A DNA stretch of 64,000 nucleotides from Arcicella rosea (lineage in GTDB: Bacteria; Bacteroidota; Bacteroidia; Cytophagales; Spirosomataceae): contig NZ_JACHKT010000008.1 in assembly GCF_014204325.1 (NCBI RefSeq), forward strand, positions 62,001-126,000, given 5' to 3'. Position numbers and translations under genes: made by a program. A model generated the notes under the pieces. The model was given only the letters and a program-made list of their open reading frames with translations. It was not told the DNA's origin and did no database searches. Of the stretch, positions 25,696 to 33,460 are shown one piece after another; the stretch's first letter is position 1; each line of letters begins with the position of its first letter.

Positions 25696-26193
25696 TCAAC
25701 CAATAGCTAAACCGATTTTATTAGCTATTTTTTCAATTCTTTTAAGTACAATTTTATAAGCATCTGAGCTTTTTACAAAAATATTTGAGTGCTTTACCGA
25801 ACTCTTTCCTATCTTTGCTCCATCACTAGCGGGCTTCACAAAATATTTTCCCATCATTTCAAAGTCAACTGAGGGATTCACAAAATATTTTCCCATCATT
25901 TCAAGTTCAACTGAGGGCTTCACAAAATATTTTGCCGTCATTTCAAAGTCAACAGAGGGCTTCACAAAATATTTTCCCATCATTTCAAAGTCAACTGAGG
26001 GCTTCACAAAATATTTTCCCATCATTTCAAAGCTAACTGAGGGCTTCACAAAATATTTTCCCATCATTTCAAAGTCAACTGAGGGCTTCACAAAATATTT
26101 TGCCATCATTTCAAGTTCAACTGAGTACTTCACAAAATATTTTGCCATCATTTCAAAGTCAACTGAGGGCTTCACAAAATATTTTGCCATCAT
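25696..26193 (-). CDS. possible repeat protein encoded by the 42-nt array
   Basis: An open frame gives up to 165 residues: 14-residue repeats of MMGKYFVKPSVDFE type followed by a unique 43-residue tail with an amphipathic helix (AYKIVLKRIEKIANKIGLAIG). The array continues upstream of the frame start, but a one-base-short unit near 26210 breaks the frame. The opposite strand is also open through the array. The unique tail is the only argument for coding. Low confidence. Confidence 0.25.
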   Translation of the reverse strand: MMAKYFVKPSVDFEMMAKYFVKYSVELEMMAKYFVKPSVDFEMMGKYFVKPSVSFEMMGKYFVKPSVDFEMMGKYFVKPSVDFEMTAKYFVKPSVELEMMGKYFVNPSVDFEMMGKYFVKPASDGAKIGKSSVKHSNIFVKSSDAYKIVLKRIEKIANKIGLAIG

Positions 26194-26383
26194 TTCAAGT
26201 TTAACAGAGGCTTCACAAAATATTTTGCCGTCATTTCAAGTTTAACTGAGGGCTTCACAAAATATTTTGCCATACTTTCAAGATTAACTGAGGGCTTCAC
26301 AAGATTATTTCCCGCTCTTGCTTCATCATTAGCGGACTTCACAAGATTACTTCCCGCTCTTGCTTCATTATCTGTGGGCTTTG
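25790..26383. repeat. tandem repeat, about 13-14 units of 42 nt
   Basis: Units of 42 bases begin GGGCTTCACAAAATATTTT and continue with CCCATCATTTCAAAGTCAACTGA or a variant. The centre is highly uniform. Edge units at both ends carry an older variant (CTTTGCTCCATCACTAGC; CGCTCTTGCTTCATCATTAGC). One unit near 26210 has lost a G. No unique spacers. Confidence 0.95.
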
Positions 26384-26484
26384 TTTTGTTCTTTTCTCTA
26401 TAAATTATTTAGCCTTGCCAAATTTGTTTTTTGCTACATTCATTAATAGCTTTAATTGTTCAATTTTATTAAACTTCGAGCGTC

Positions 26485-26961
26485 TTGGAAAAGCCTTTAA
26501 TTGATAAAAAATATTTACTTGAGAAATTCCCCGGAAAAGGTGGATGGACTTATGCAATTATTCCTGAGGTTTTACAGGATAAACATGCACATTTTGGTTG
26601 GGTAAAGGTTAAAGGCTTTATTGATGATTTCGAATTGAAAAGTTATCGTTTAATGCCTATGGGCAATGGGATGCTTTTTTTGCCTGTTAGGGCTGAAATC
26701 CGTAAAAAGATAGGTAAAAAAGACGGTGATTGGGTACATGTAAAACTCTTTGCTGATAATGATGCCCTAGAAATTCCTAAAGAATTAATGCTTTGTTTGG
26801 AAGATGAACCTCAAGCCTTAAAAAACTTTTTGACATATACAGAAAGTGAACAAAAAGCCTATATTGATTGGATATTAGGGGCTAAAAAAGAAGAAACAAG
26901 GATAGAACGTATGGCAGAGACTGTCAATAAAGTATTAAAAGGATTGAAATGGAAAAGCTAA
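26485..26961 (+). CDS. DUF1905 / YdeI (OmpD-associated) family protein
   Basis: 158 residues. The N-terminal 90 residues match the DUF1905 small barrel (GGWTYAIIPE ... GWVKVKGFIDDFELKSYRLMPMGNG ... LPVRAEIRKKIGKKDGDWV). The C-terminal part is the YdeI helical domain (ALKNFLTYTESEQKAYIDWILGAKKEETRIERMAETVNKV). Function is not established. Start is TTG at 26485; the first ATG is at residue 57 and would destroy the barrel. A stand-alone gene, convergent with the SemiSWEET gene. Confidence 0.88.
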   Translation: MEKPLIDKKYLLEKFPGKGGWTYAIIPEVLQDKHAHFGWVKVKGFIDDFELKSYRLMPMGNGMLFLPVRAEIRKKIGKKDGDWVHVKLFADNDALEIPKELMLCLEDEPQALKNFLTYTESEQKAYIDWILGAKKEETRIERMAETVNKVLKGLKWKS

Positions 26962-27052
26962 TGGCTAACAACTACTTGATGAGCCATAAGATTATTACAA
27001 TAAGATGAATTGTGATGTTGGAAGAGACTCTTGAGAGGGAGAAATGTACATA

Positions 27053-27099
27053 AAAAAACCTTTAAACACCTTTCTTAGAAGGTCGTTTAAAGGTTTTTT
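27053..27099. terminator. bidirectional terminator between YdeI and SemiSWEET genes
   Basis: AAAAAACCTTTAAAC (27053-27067) and GTTTAAAGGTTTTTT (27085-27099) form a 15-bp perfect stem with A and T runs on either side, so it works for both convergent genes. Its right arm overlaps the SemiSWEET stop codon. Confidence 0.85.
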
Positions 27100-27352
27100 A
27101 CATTGATTTTCTGTATTTGTATTTAAAAAACAGAATTAATAAAGATAGCATTAAGGTAGTAGCATTGGCAGCAATCACTGGGACAGCTTTTGTACTAATT
27201 CCATATACTAACCAAAAAGTAACACCCAAAGTAAACAAAAGAAACATTGCTAAAGAGATGTCTTTTGCAGATTTAGTTTTATAAATCTGTATTACTTGTG
27301 GCACGAAGGCGATGGTCGTTAAAATACCAGCGAAATAACCTACAGTTTCCAT
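27098..27352 (-). CDS. SemiSWEET sugar transporter
   Basis: 84 residues with three membrane helices, the size and layout of a bacterial SemiSWEET, which works as a homodimer moving small sugars down their gradient. The family PQ motif is visible in TTIAFVPQVIQIYKTKSAKDISL, and the conserved Asn of the pore is in the third helix (VIAANATTLMLS). Stand-alone gene with its own terminator. The substrate is unknown. Confidence 0.92.
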   Translation of the reverse strand: METVGYFAGILTTIAFVPQVIQIYKTKSAKDISLAMFLLFTLGVTFWLVYGISTKAVPVIAANATTLMLSLLILFFKYKYRKSM

Positions 27353-27527
27353 GTTTGTAATGATTTAATTTTAGTTCTACAACACAAACATAACGGAATT
27401 ATTATATATATCGTTCATAACTGGCTCATTTTATTAGAATAATACAATTATTCACTTTTAAAATTTAGCAATTTATTGTTTGTTAGCCTTATTGCTGGAA
27501 GGTGGAGGTGGATTTTCTTTAGCATAA

Positions 27528-27717
27528 AACCTCACCGCAGCGGTGGCCGCCCCCTGCCCCTCTCCTGTTGAGAGGGGAGCTTTTGACGCAAAAAAAGCTC
27601 CTTCTCTAAAGAAGGAGCCATGCCTAATTAAAAAACCGTTAAGTATTTGATAATCAATAAAAATTCTTCCAAACTAATCCCCTTCTCTACAGGAGAAGGG
27701 GCTGGGGGATGAGGTTA
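27528..27717. repeat. GC-rich inverted repeat (CCTCACC...GGTGAGG type), copy 1
   Basis: AACCTCACC followed by CCCCTGCCCCTCTCCTG (left part, 27528-27567) is mirrored by CAGGAGAAGGGGCTGGGGGATGAGGTT (27690-27716). Internal short hairpins lie between. The C-rich strand is conspicuous in an AT-rich genome. A second copy of this element lies at 43975-44063. Confidence 0.75.
27590..27618 (-). terminator. terminator of the inositol-lipid operon
   Basis: GCTCCTTC (27597-27604) and GAAGGAGC (27611-27618) form an 8-bp perfect stem, followed on the minus strand by seven T. It sits inside the GC-rich inverted repeat, 126 nt past the last stop codon of the operon. Confidence 0.75.
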
Positions 27718-27743
27718 TTATTCTTGTTTTCACCGCAATATCA

Positions 27744-28691
27744 CTACAGTGGTAAAATATACTTAATCATGGGTTTTCTAACAAAAAGGTTAAATAACAC
27801 TATTCCAAGAACAGCGCAAGTCATCCCCGCTAATACATCAATTACATAATGATGGTTTGAATATACTGCCGAACACCAAATACCTACACAAAAAATAACG
27901 AAGAAAACGATAAAATATCCTACTCTTTTTTTGGCAGCAAAGTATAAAACAATCACAGGATAAGCCGAATGCAATGATGGCATGGCAGCAAAAACATTGG
28001 CATTCTTCTCATAAATTCCTTTGAAGATGGGTGTACCCACGAGTGCATCAAAATGCTTTAGATTTCCTACATTTCCCATGATGTTAAAATGCTCTATGAA
28101 ACCATATTCAGCAACATACCAAGGCGGAGCAGCAGGATAAGTATAATAAACCACGAATCCGATGAGATTGACAAAAAGAAAACAGTAGGTGAAACTATAA
28201 ATAAGAGCTTTGTCCTTCCAAAAGGCATAAATGCCAAATAAAAAAGGTACTGGCATCCAATTGATATAAAATAGTCCCGAAAGTATATCTAAAAAGGGCG
28301 TATGATATTTTGAAAAGTATTCATTCAGCGTAAGTCTCACACCATTGTCATTTACCCCAAACAAATACTTCTCTATCTCATAAGGTTGCTTAATATGTAC
28401 GGGATTAACCACATAATTGGGAATAATTCTCAGGGAATCATACAGTATCCAGAAGATGATAAAAGGTAACATCGCTTTCAAAAAGCTTCTTGTTACCCCA
28501 CTAACATAAAATAAAGTAAGCATTAAAAAGTAAAGTGCTGAATGTTCAGGACGATACGGCACTACCTGACTAAACCAAATAAAGTAAATAACTGAAGTAG
28601 ATAATGCTAGGACAATATTCTGCTTGGTAAACCTTGTAAAATGCTGATTCTCTTCTATTGCCCAAAAACGATTAAGGCTTAATTTTTTCAT
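27744..28691 (-). CDS. PAP2/Aur1-like inositol-phosphotransferase
   Basis: 315 residues with at least six membrane helices. The phosphatase-type motifs are AAMPSLHSAYPV (motif 2) and YSNHHYVIDVLAG (motif 3, His-His-Tyr-x-x-Asp), as in fungal Aur1 inositol phosphorylceramide synthase. In Bacteroides an Aur1-like gene sits in the inositol-lipid cluster and is thought to place inositol phosphate on sphingolipids. The same role is likely here as the last step of the operon. Start chosen at 28691 (MKKLSLNRFW); it overlaps the preceding gene by 20 nt, suggesting translational coupling. A plain lipid phosphatase cannot be excluded. Confidence 0.75.
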   Translation of the reverse strand: MKKLSLNRFWAIEENQHFTRFTKQNIVLALSTSVIYFIWFSQVVPYRPEHSALYFLMLTLFYVSGVTRSFLKAMLPFIIFWILYDSLRIIPNYVVNPVHIKQPYEIEKYLFGVNDNGVRLTLNEYFSKYHTPFLDILSGLFYINWMPVPFLFGIYAFWKDKALIYSFTYCFLFVNLIGFVVYYTYPAAPPWYVAEYGFIEHFNIMGNVGNLKHFDALVGTPIFKGIYEKNANVFAAMPSLHSAYPVIVLYFAAKKRVGYFIVFFVIFCVGIWCSAVYSNHHYVIDVLAGMTCAVLGIVLFNLFVRKPMIKYILPL

Positions 28692-29208
28692 AAATATCAT
28701 CTCCAGTAGTCAAGTCTTTCCCAAATACTTCTACATAAAGTACTTTAGGACGAAGGTTACTGCCTTCGGTTTTCACAAAGACATGGTCTAGCTTTGCTTG
28801 TTTGTGGTTAATTTCTAATTGTGCAAAAGGCTTTCTGTTTTTGTCAAAAGCGATTCTCAATTTCTTCTTTTTATAAGAAACTAACCAAGCTTCAAAATCA
28901 TTTTCTCGGTTAGTTTCTTTTGAGCTGATGCCATAGGCAAGGAAACTCTGAATCCAAGTAAGTTCTTTTTTTTGCCCTTGTTCTTGATAACGCAACCAAT
29001 ATACGCTCACAGGATTTTCTTTATCAAAATTCCCATTCGGCAATAAGTTTGCATCATACACAATAGTATTAGTGTTGGCACTTCTTTGAATATAAAACAA
29101 CCTTACTGGCGAATCAGGAACTTTTGGATAATTACTTGGTGAAAAGCTTGTTGATAAAGTGAATGTTAAGCCAAGTATAATATAATATATCAATCGTTTA
29201 TTTCTCAT
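28672..29208 (-). CDS. DUF4833 domain protein, secreted or lipid-anchored
   Basis: 178 residues with an N-terminal hydrophobic signal (LIYYIILGLTFTLSTSFS). The rest matches my recollection of DUF4833: RLFYIQRSANTNTIVYDANL, the VYWLRYQEQGQKKELTWIQSFLAYG centre and a final LRPKVLYVEVFGKDL strand. Function unknown. It overlaps the CDP-alcohol transferase by 11 nt and the Aur1-like gene by 20 nt, so it is embedded between two lipid enzymes and likely acts with them in the periplasm or membrane. Confidence 0.75.
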   Translation of the reverse strand: MRNKRLIYYIILGLTFTLSTSFSPSNYPKVPDSPVRLFYIQRSANTNTIVYDANLLPNGNFDKENPVSVYWLRYQEQGQKKELTWIQSFLAYGISSKETNRENDFEAWLVSYKKKKLRIAFDKNRKPFAQLEINHKQAKLDHVFVKTEGSNLRPKVLYVEVFGKDLTTGDDIYEKIKP

Positions 29209-29902
29209 TTTTCTCCAAAGCCTTTTGGGTATGTTCTATTCTTTGCAAAGCTGTGTAATTTGATAAAATCGCTACCAATGTTAATGGGATAGTAAAAATT
29301 GAAATGGTTTCAAACCAAGGAATTCGTGGTGAAAAACCTTCTATTCTAAAGTCATTGCCAATAATCGGTGCTAAAATCCCACATATCAATGCAGAACCTC
29401 CGATGATGACAATTCTTTCAGGACGTTGCATCCAACCTATATCACATTTCACGCCCAAACCTTCCGCTCTTGAACGAGTATAACTCACCATCGAAGAACC
29501 AATCAATGCCAAAAATGCAAAAAACGAACTGAATAAGTAATGATGAGAAATCAAATAATAACAAATACCTAGAAACATAAACATTTCGCTGTATCTATCT
29601 AATACTGAATCATAGAAAGCACCAAATTTACTCGACATATTGCCTACACGAGCCAGCCTTCCGTCAATCATATCGAATACTCCAGCGAATAGAATCATCG
29701 CTCCGCCCCAACCAATATAACTAAAGTCGCCTCGGAAAGATGCTTCTGCGGCGTAAACGAAAATACCCGCCGCCGCAATATTCAGTATCAAACCAACTGT
29801 TGTAATTACGTTTGGCGTTACTTTTAACGCAATTAAGAGTTTTATAAAGGGATTAATAATTTGATAAATTACTTGTTGTCCCGCAGATTTTAATGTGTAC
29901 AT
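29198..29902 (-). CDS. CDP-alcohol phosphatidyltransferase (phosphatidylinositol-phosphate synthase candidate)
   Basis: 234 residues, about six membrane helices. The family signature is complete: D77-x2-D80-G81-x2-A84-R85-x8-G94-x3-D98-x3-D102 (FDMIDGRLARVG then FGAFYDSVLDRYSEM). The enzyme joins CDP-diacylglycerol to an alcohol phosphate at the membrane surface. With MIPS and a PgpA-like phosphatase in the same operon, inositol-1-phosphate is the most likely acceptor, giving phosphatidylinositol phosphate. It lies 27 nt downstream of the DUF5686 gene. Confidence 0.88.
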   Translation of the reverse strand: MYTLKSAGQQVIYQIINPFIKLLIALKVTPNVITTVGLILNIAAAGIFVYAAEASFRGDFSYIGWGGAMILFAGVFDMIDGRLARVGNMSSKFGAFYDSVLDRYSEMFMFLGICYYLISHHYLFSSFFAFLALIGSSMVSYTRSRAEGLGVKCDIGWMQRPERIVIIGGSALICGILAPIIGNDFRIEGFSPRIPWFETISIFTIPLTLVAILSNYTALQRIEHTQKALEKNEK

Positions 29903-29929
29903 AGCTTTATGAGATTATTTTTGTTAGCC

Positions 29930-32542
29930 TTAAAAATCAAACTTAAATCTACCTCGAATACCATATTCAGATACATTTGGATTATCTAAATACGAAAGAC
30001 GTTTCACTAAGTCTATTCTAAAAACTTTGAATATATTAGATACGCCAACACTCGCTTCCATATAAGGTCCATTCGCCAACGAATTCGTTAAGATAGTACC
30101 ATCTGCCGCTTGTGGGAAACGATATAAACTTAAATTATTCTCTGGTAAATTATTGGCACTTATTCCTCCCCAAAGCCCTTTGAAAGTAATTACTTCTCTG
30201 AGCTTTAGCTTTTTGATGAAGGGTAATTTATTGAAAATAAAACCATTAAAGTAATGATCTACAAAAAGTGCTGCATATTTATCAGAAGCAAATTCCAAGA
30301 AGTTCATCAAGTTATAAGATTCTAACTGATAAGAATACGATTGGTTGGCTCTATGAATCATCAACAATGGATAAGGCACTGTTCCAAAAATCTTGCCTGC
30401 TTCTGCCGTAATATCTGTATAACCAATGGGCGAAACAAAGAAACGTTTATTGGCTCTGAATGTAAGGTTATGGTAGTTATAATCTCCATTCAAGAAATTG
30501 GCAATGCCTAAGCTATAACGTAATTGGAAAATCGGATACTTGTTGATAATCGGTATTCTATAATTTTTCCCTTGATAGAATTGCTCGTTCGGAGCAAACT
30601 TTAAGTTCACAGATACTTCCGAACTTGTTAAATCTTTCTCGTTATACAATGGAGTATCAGGAGAAGCATTCGAGATATCGTATCTTTCAAACTTCAAAGA
30701 ACCTGCTGCTTCTTGCGTTAAGTTTTTATAACCTAGTTCATAACTGAAACCACTTCTTGATTCATGACGATAATCTAAACGGAATATCTTATTGTAAGTC
30801 ATTTTATCGTTTACGCCTCTTTTGAAAGAAAGTAATACGTTATCTTCTTGGATAAACTGTAATTCTTGTCCAGGAATTCTTACTTCTTCTTGATATGAAG
30901 CTCTTAGATAATTATTGGGGAATTCATAAATTGAATTATTTCCTAAATTATAAGTTACTCCTAAATATCCTTTCCAACGTTCGTCTTTAAAACCATAAGC
31001 AGCATAGGTTTCCAAGTATAATTTTGGATTCAATTTTGCCATCGTTCTACCACCAAAACGCAAACGGAAGCCTTCAACGGGGTTGAAACTATAAAATGCG
31101 TTGGCTGGACCAATTTCAAAATCACCAAAATCTTTATAACCAAACAATACCAAACCTGCTACCGTCATCAATCTTTTGAAAGCAGGTACTTGCTGAATAC
31201 TATCAGCCATTTTATAAATACCTTGTTCTACATTGTTCAAGCCTTGATGCCTTGCATTTGCCCAAAAGTCTTCGCCTTTATTCAATGCCATATCCATCAA
31301 CACATTCTTTTGAATGGGCTTGAAGATACTGTTCTCAATCGGTTTGTTTAAAACATAGTTTTGATAAGAAACCGACCGTTTCCCTAGAATCCCTCGTTTG
31401 TTTTCTTTCTTGCTAAATCCAAAATCTATTGAAATCTCATCTTTAGTGAGCATCAATTTATTATCTTCTACTGGTGCAAATTCTTGCTCTACTAAAAGCT
31501 CATTTACAAAGTTCAAGTTGATACTTCTTGGTACTCCTAATTTTACTTTTCTAACCGAAAAATTAGAATCCAAAGAAATATACATATTTCCAACAAAAGC
31601 AAAGTCGGTAGGGTTTCTTGGTGAAAAACCTAAATTCACACATTTCATGTTTTGGAACTGGAGGGTATCCAAAATAACGAAACGATAAAAAGTAGGTGAT
31701 AAATTAGAAATCGGGCTAATAAACTGGTTGGTCAATAAGCTGATATTGCTATCATAAATATTGATGTCTTCGTACAAACGATTGATGTAAGAGGCAATAC
31801 CATTATTATCGATGTATTGGTCTAAACCAATTTTCTTTTCTCCTTTAATATATACTTTCTCTTCTTGTGGATTTTTTCTAAAATACACATCGGCAACGGT
31901 TTCTTTTAAATAAAGTGGTAAAGAAACGTTTCCTGTTGTTTTGGAAGTATCAAGATTATCGAAGATAAATTGAAAGTTTTTGAAGGCTTTCTTCTTCTTA
32001 TAATCTTCATCAATGTTGTTTAGGTTTAATTGTATTTTCTCGTATTTCTCGTATTGATAAAAAGCCATTCCTTCTTTGCGGTTTTCATCACGATGGGCTA
32101 TTACCTTTCTGATTAAAACTACTGCGGGATTATCTTTATTACGATACTTATCTTTTTTGGCTTTTACCGTTACTTCTGATAAGTTTTGAGATTGAGGAAT
32201 AAGTTTGATAGAAATCGTTTGGCTGACATCTCTTTTGAATGTTTTTACTTCTGTTTTATAGCCGATTGAAGAATATTGGATTTTAGTAGCTTGTCCATCT
32301 TGAATATCCATGGTATAATTACCATTAATATCTGTCTGGATGCCTTGCTTTGAACCCAATACAATAATATTTACAAAGGGAATTGCTTCATTGGTTTTGC
32401 TGTCAATGATTTTACCTTTTACTTTCGTTTGTTGTCCAAAAATGGGCGTCATCGCAACGACGCTGATCAATAAATAACAAATCATTCGTAACGTATTACT
32501 AATGTTCTGATTTGCTATTTTATTAAATAGATATTTTTTCAT
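29930..32542 (-). CDS. CarboxypepD_reg / DUF5686 outer-membrane protein
   Basis: 870 residues from MKKYLFNKIA (32542), with a hydrophobic signal near residue 20-38 (ending IFGQQ). Residues about 40-125 form a carboxypeptidase-regulatory-like fold (VKGKIIDSKTNEAIPFVNIIVLGSKQGIQTDINGNY). The remaining 750 residues are DUF5686, with many amphipathic strands typical of an outer-membrane beta-barrel and a terminal RFKFDF. The family is widespread in Bacteroidota; its role is unclear, perhaps lipid or envelope handling. The start overlaps the end of the GtrA gene by 20 nt, placing it firmly in the inositol-lipid operon. Confidence 0.85.
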   Translation of the reverse strand: MKKYLFNKIANQNISNTLRMICYLLISVVAMTPIFGQQTKVKGKIIDSKTNEAIPFVNIIVLGSKQGIQTDINGNYTMDIQDGQATKIQYSSIGYKTEVKTFKRDVSQTISIKLIPQSQNLSEVTVKAKKDKYRNKDNPAVVLIRKVIAHRDENRKEGMAFYQYEKYEKIQLNLNNIDEDYKKKKAFKNFQFIFDNLDTSKTTGNVSLPLYLKETVADVYFRKNPQEEKVYIKGEKKIGLDQYIDNNGIASYINRLYEDINIYDSNISLLTNQFISPISNLSPTFYRFVILDTLQFQNMKCVNLGFSPRNPTDFAFVGNMYISLDSNFSVRKVKLGVPRSINLNFVNELLVEQEFAPVEDNKLMLTKDEISIDFGFSKKENKRGILGKRSVSYQNYVLNKPIENSIFKPIQKNVLMDMALNKGEDFWANARHQGLNNVEQGIYKMADSIQQVPAFKRLMTVAGLVLFGYKDFGDFEIGPANAFYSFNPVEGFRLRFGGRTMAKLNPKLYLETYAAYGFKDERWKGYLGVTYNLGNNSIYEFPNNYLRASYQEEVRIPGQELQFIQEDNVLLSFKRGVNDKMTYNKIFRLDYRHESRSGFSYELGYKNLTQEAAGSLKFERYDISNASPDTPLYNEKDLTSSEVSVNLKFAPNEQFYQGKNYRIPIINKYPIFQLRYSLGIANFLNGDYNYHNLTFRANKRFFVSPIGYTDITAEAGKIFGTVPYPLLMIHRANQSYSYQLESYNLMNFLEFASDKYAALFVDHYFNGFIFNKLPFIKKLKLREVITFKGLWGGISANNLPENNLSLYRFPQAADGTILTNSLANGPYMEASVGVSNIFKVFRIDLVKRLSYLDNPNVSEYGIRGRFKFDF

Positions 32543-32936
32543 GATTTCTTGCATTAAACACGAACCATCTGTTCAATCCATAACTATATACTACGAATAC
32601 GAACGTTCCTACCAATGCTCTTGTGATTAGATAATCTGCTGTTATAACTTTACTAAGGCCTAAAACACCGAGGGTATTCATCAGTGAATTCCCCGCTGAA
32701 ACAAGTATATATTTTATTAATTGCCAACGGCTTTTCTCAGTTTTTGAATCTTGAAAAACCCAAAATCTCGACAAAATAAAACCTACGATTCCACCTAAAA
32801 AATTGCCTAATACCGTAGCCCATACAGTTGAAAAACTTAGATAGTTGAACACTAAATAAGATGCACCAAAATCTACAATGGTTGCCAGCCCTGAAACAGG
32901 AACAAAACGAATAAAAGGTTTAAAGAAGTCTGACAT
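32523..32936 (-). CDS. GtrA family membrane protein
   Basis: 137 residues with four membrane helices. It has the GtrA layout: FIRFVPVSGLATIVDFGASYLVF opening, GNFLGGIVGFILSRFWVF in the second helix and a late NRWFVFN. GtrA proteins are thought to flip or present lipid-linked sugars (undecaprenyl-glucose) across the inner membrane. In this operon it could move a glycosylated or inositol-bearing lipid, which is inference. Starts 3 nt after the PgpA-like gene and overlaps the DUF5686 gene. Confidence 0.85.
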   Translation of the reverse strand: MSDFFKPFIRFVPVSGLATIVDFGASYLVFNYLSFSTVWATVLGNFLGGIVGFILSRFWVFQDSKTEKSRWQLIKYILVSAGNSLMNTLGVLGLSKVITADYLITRALVGTFVFVVYSYGLNRWFVFNARNHEKISI

Positions 32937-32939
32937 GGT

Positions 32940-33401
32940 TTAAAGGAAAAAGATGATGATTTGTAAACATCCATTTGCCCAAATTCCTGCCATTACATCG
33001 TCTAGCATTACGCCCCATCCATTCCCATATTTTTCAAAACTTCGGATATTGAATGGTTTATAAATATCAAAGAATCGGAATAAGATAAATGCTAAGAGTA
33101 GATTTTGCCATGAAAATGGAATGAAGCAAATACTTAAACACATTCCAGCCACTTCGTCGATTACGATTTTAGAGGAGTCTTCGCCCCAATGGGTTTCCAT
33201 CACAGCAGACGACCACCTTCCTACCAACGTAAATACGATTGTTAACAGGATTAAGATTGAATGATAATAAAAGACATCGTTCACCAATCCAAAAATACCT
33301 GCAATCAAAGCACAAGCCAACAATGCTCCAAAAGTTCCCGAACCTTTTGGGATAAATCCTAAACCGAGAGCGGAAGCAAAGATTTTATGAAAATTCAACA
33401 T
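32940..33401 (-). CDS. PgpA-family lipid phosphatase (phosphatidylinositol-phosphate phosphatase candidate)
   Basis: 153 residues with four membrane helices. The PgpA motifs are all present: LGLGFIPKGSGTFG near the N-terminus, IVIDEVAGMCLSI, FRFFDIYKPFNI and VMLDDVMAGIWAN. PgpA removes phosphate from phosphatidylglycerol phosphate; the related Bacteroides protein in the inositol cluster acts on phosphatidylinositol phosphate. Position directly after MIPS (59 nt) and in the same operon as the transferase supports the second role. Confidence 0.85.
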   Translation of the reverse strand: MLNFHKIFASALGLGFIPKGSGTFGALLACALIAGIFGLVNDVFYYHSILILLTIVFTLVGRWSSAVMETHWGEDSSKIVIDEVAGMCLSICFIPFSWQNLLLAFILFRFFDIYKPFNIRSFEKYGNGWGVMLDDVMAGIWANGCLQIIIFFL

Positions 33402-33460
33402 GATAGAAAAATGGCTCTTGAGATGTTAAAAGCAAGAGCCATCTTTGATGGAGTCTGAAA

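Noticed and set aside
32586..32600. GAACGTTCC inside the GtrA gene as a third LacI operator
   Set aside because: It matches only the short palindromic core, not the 16-base site, and is inside a coding region of an unrelated operon.
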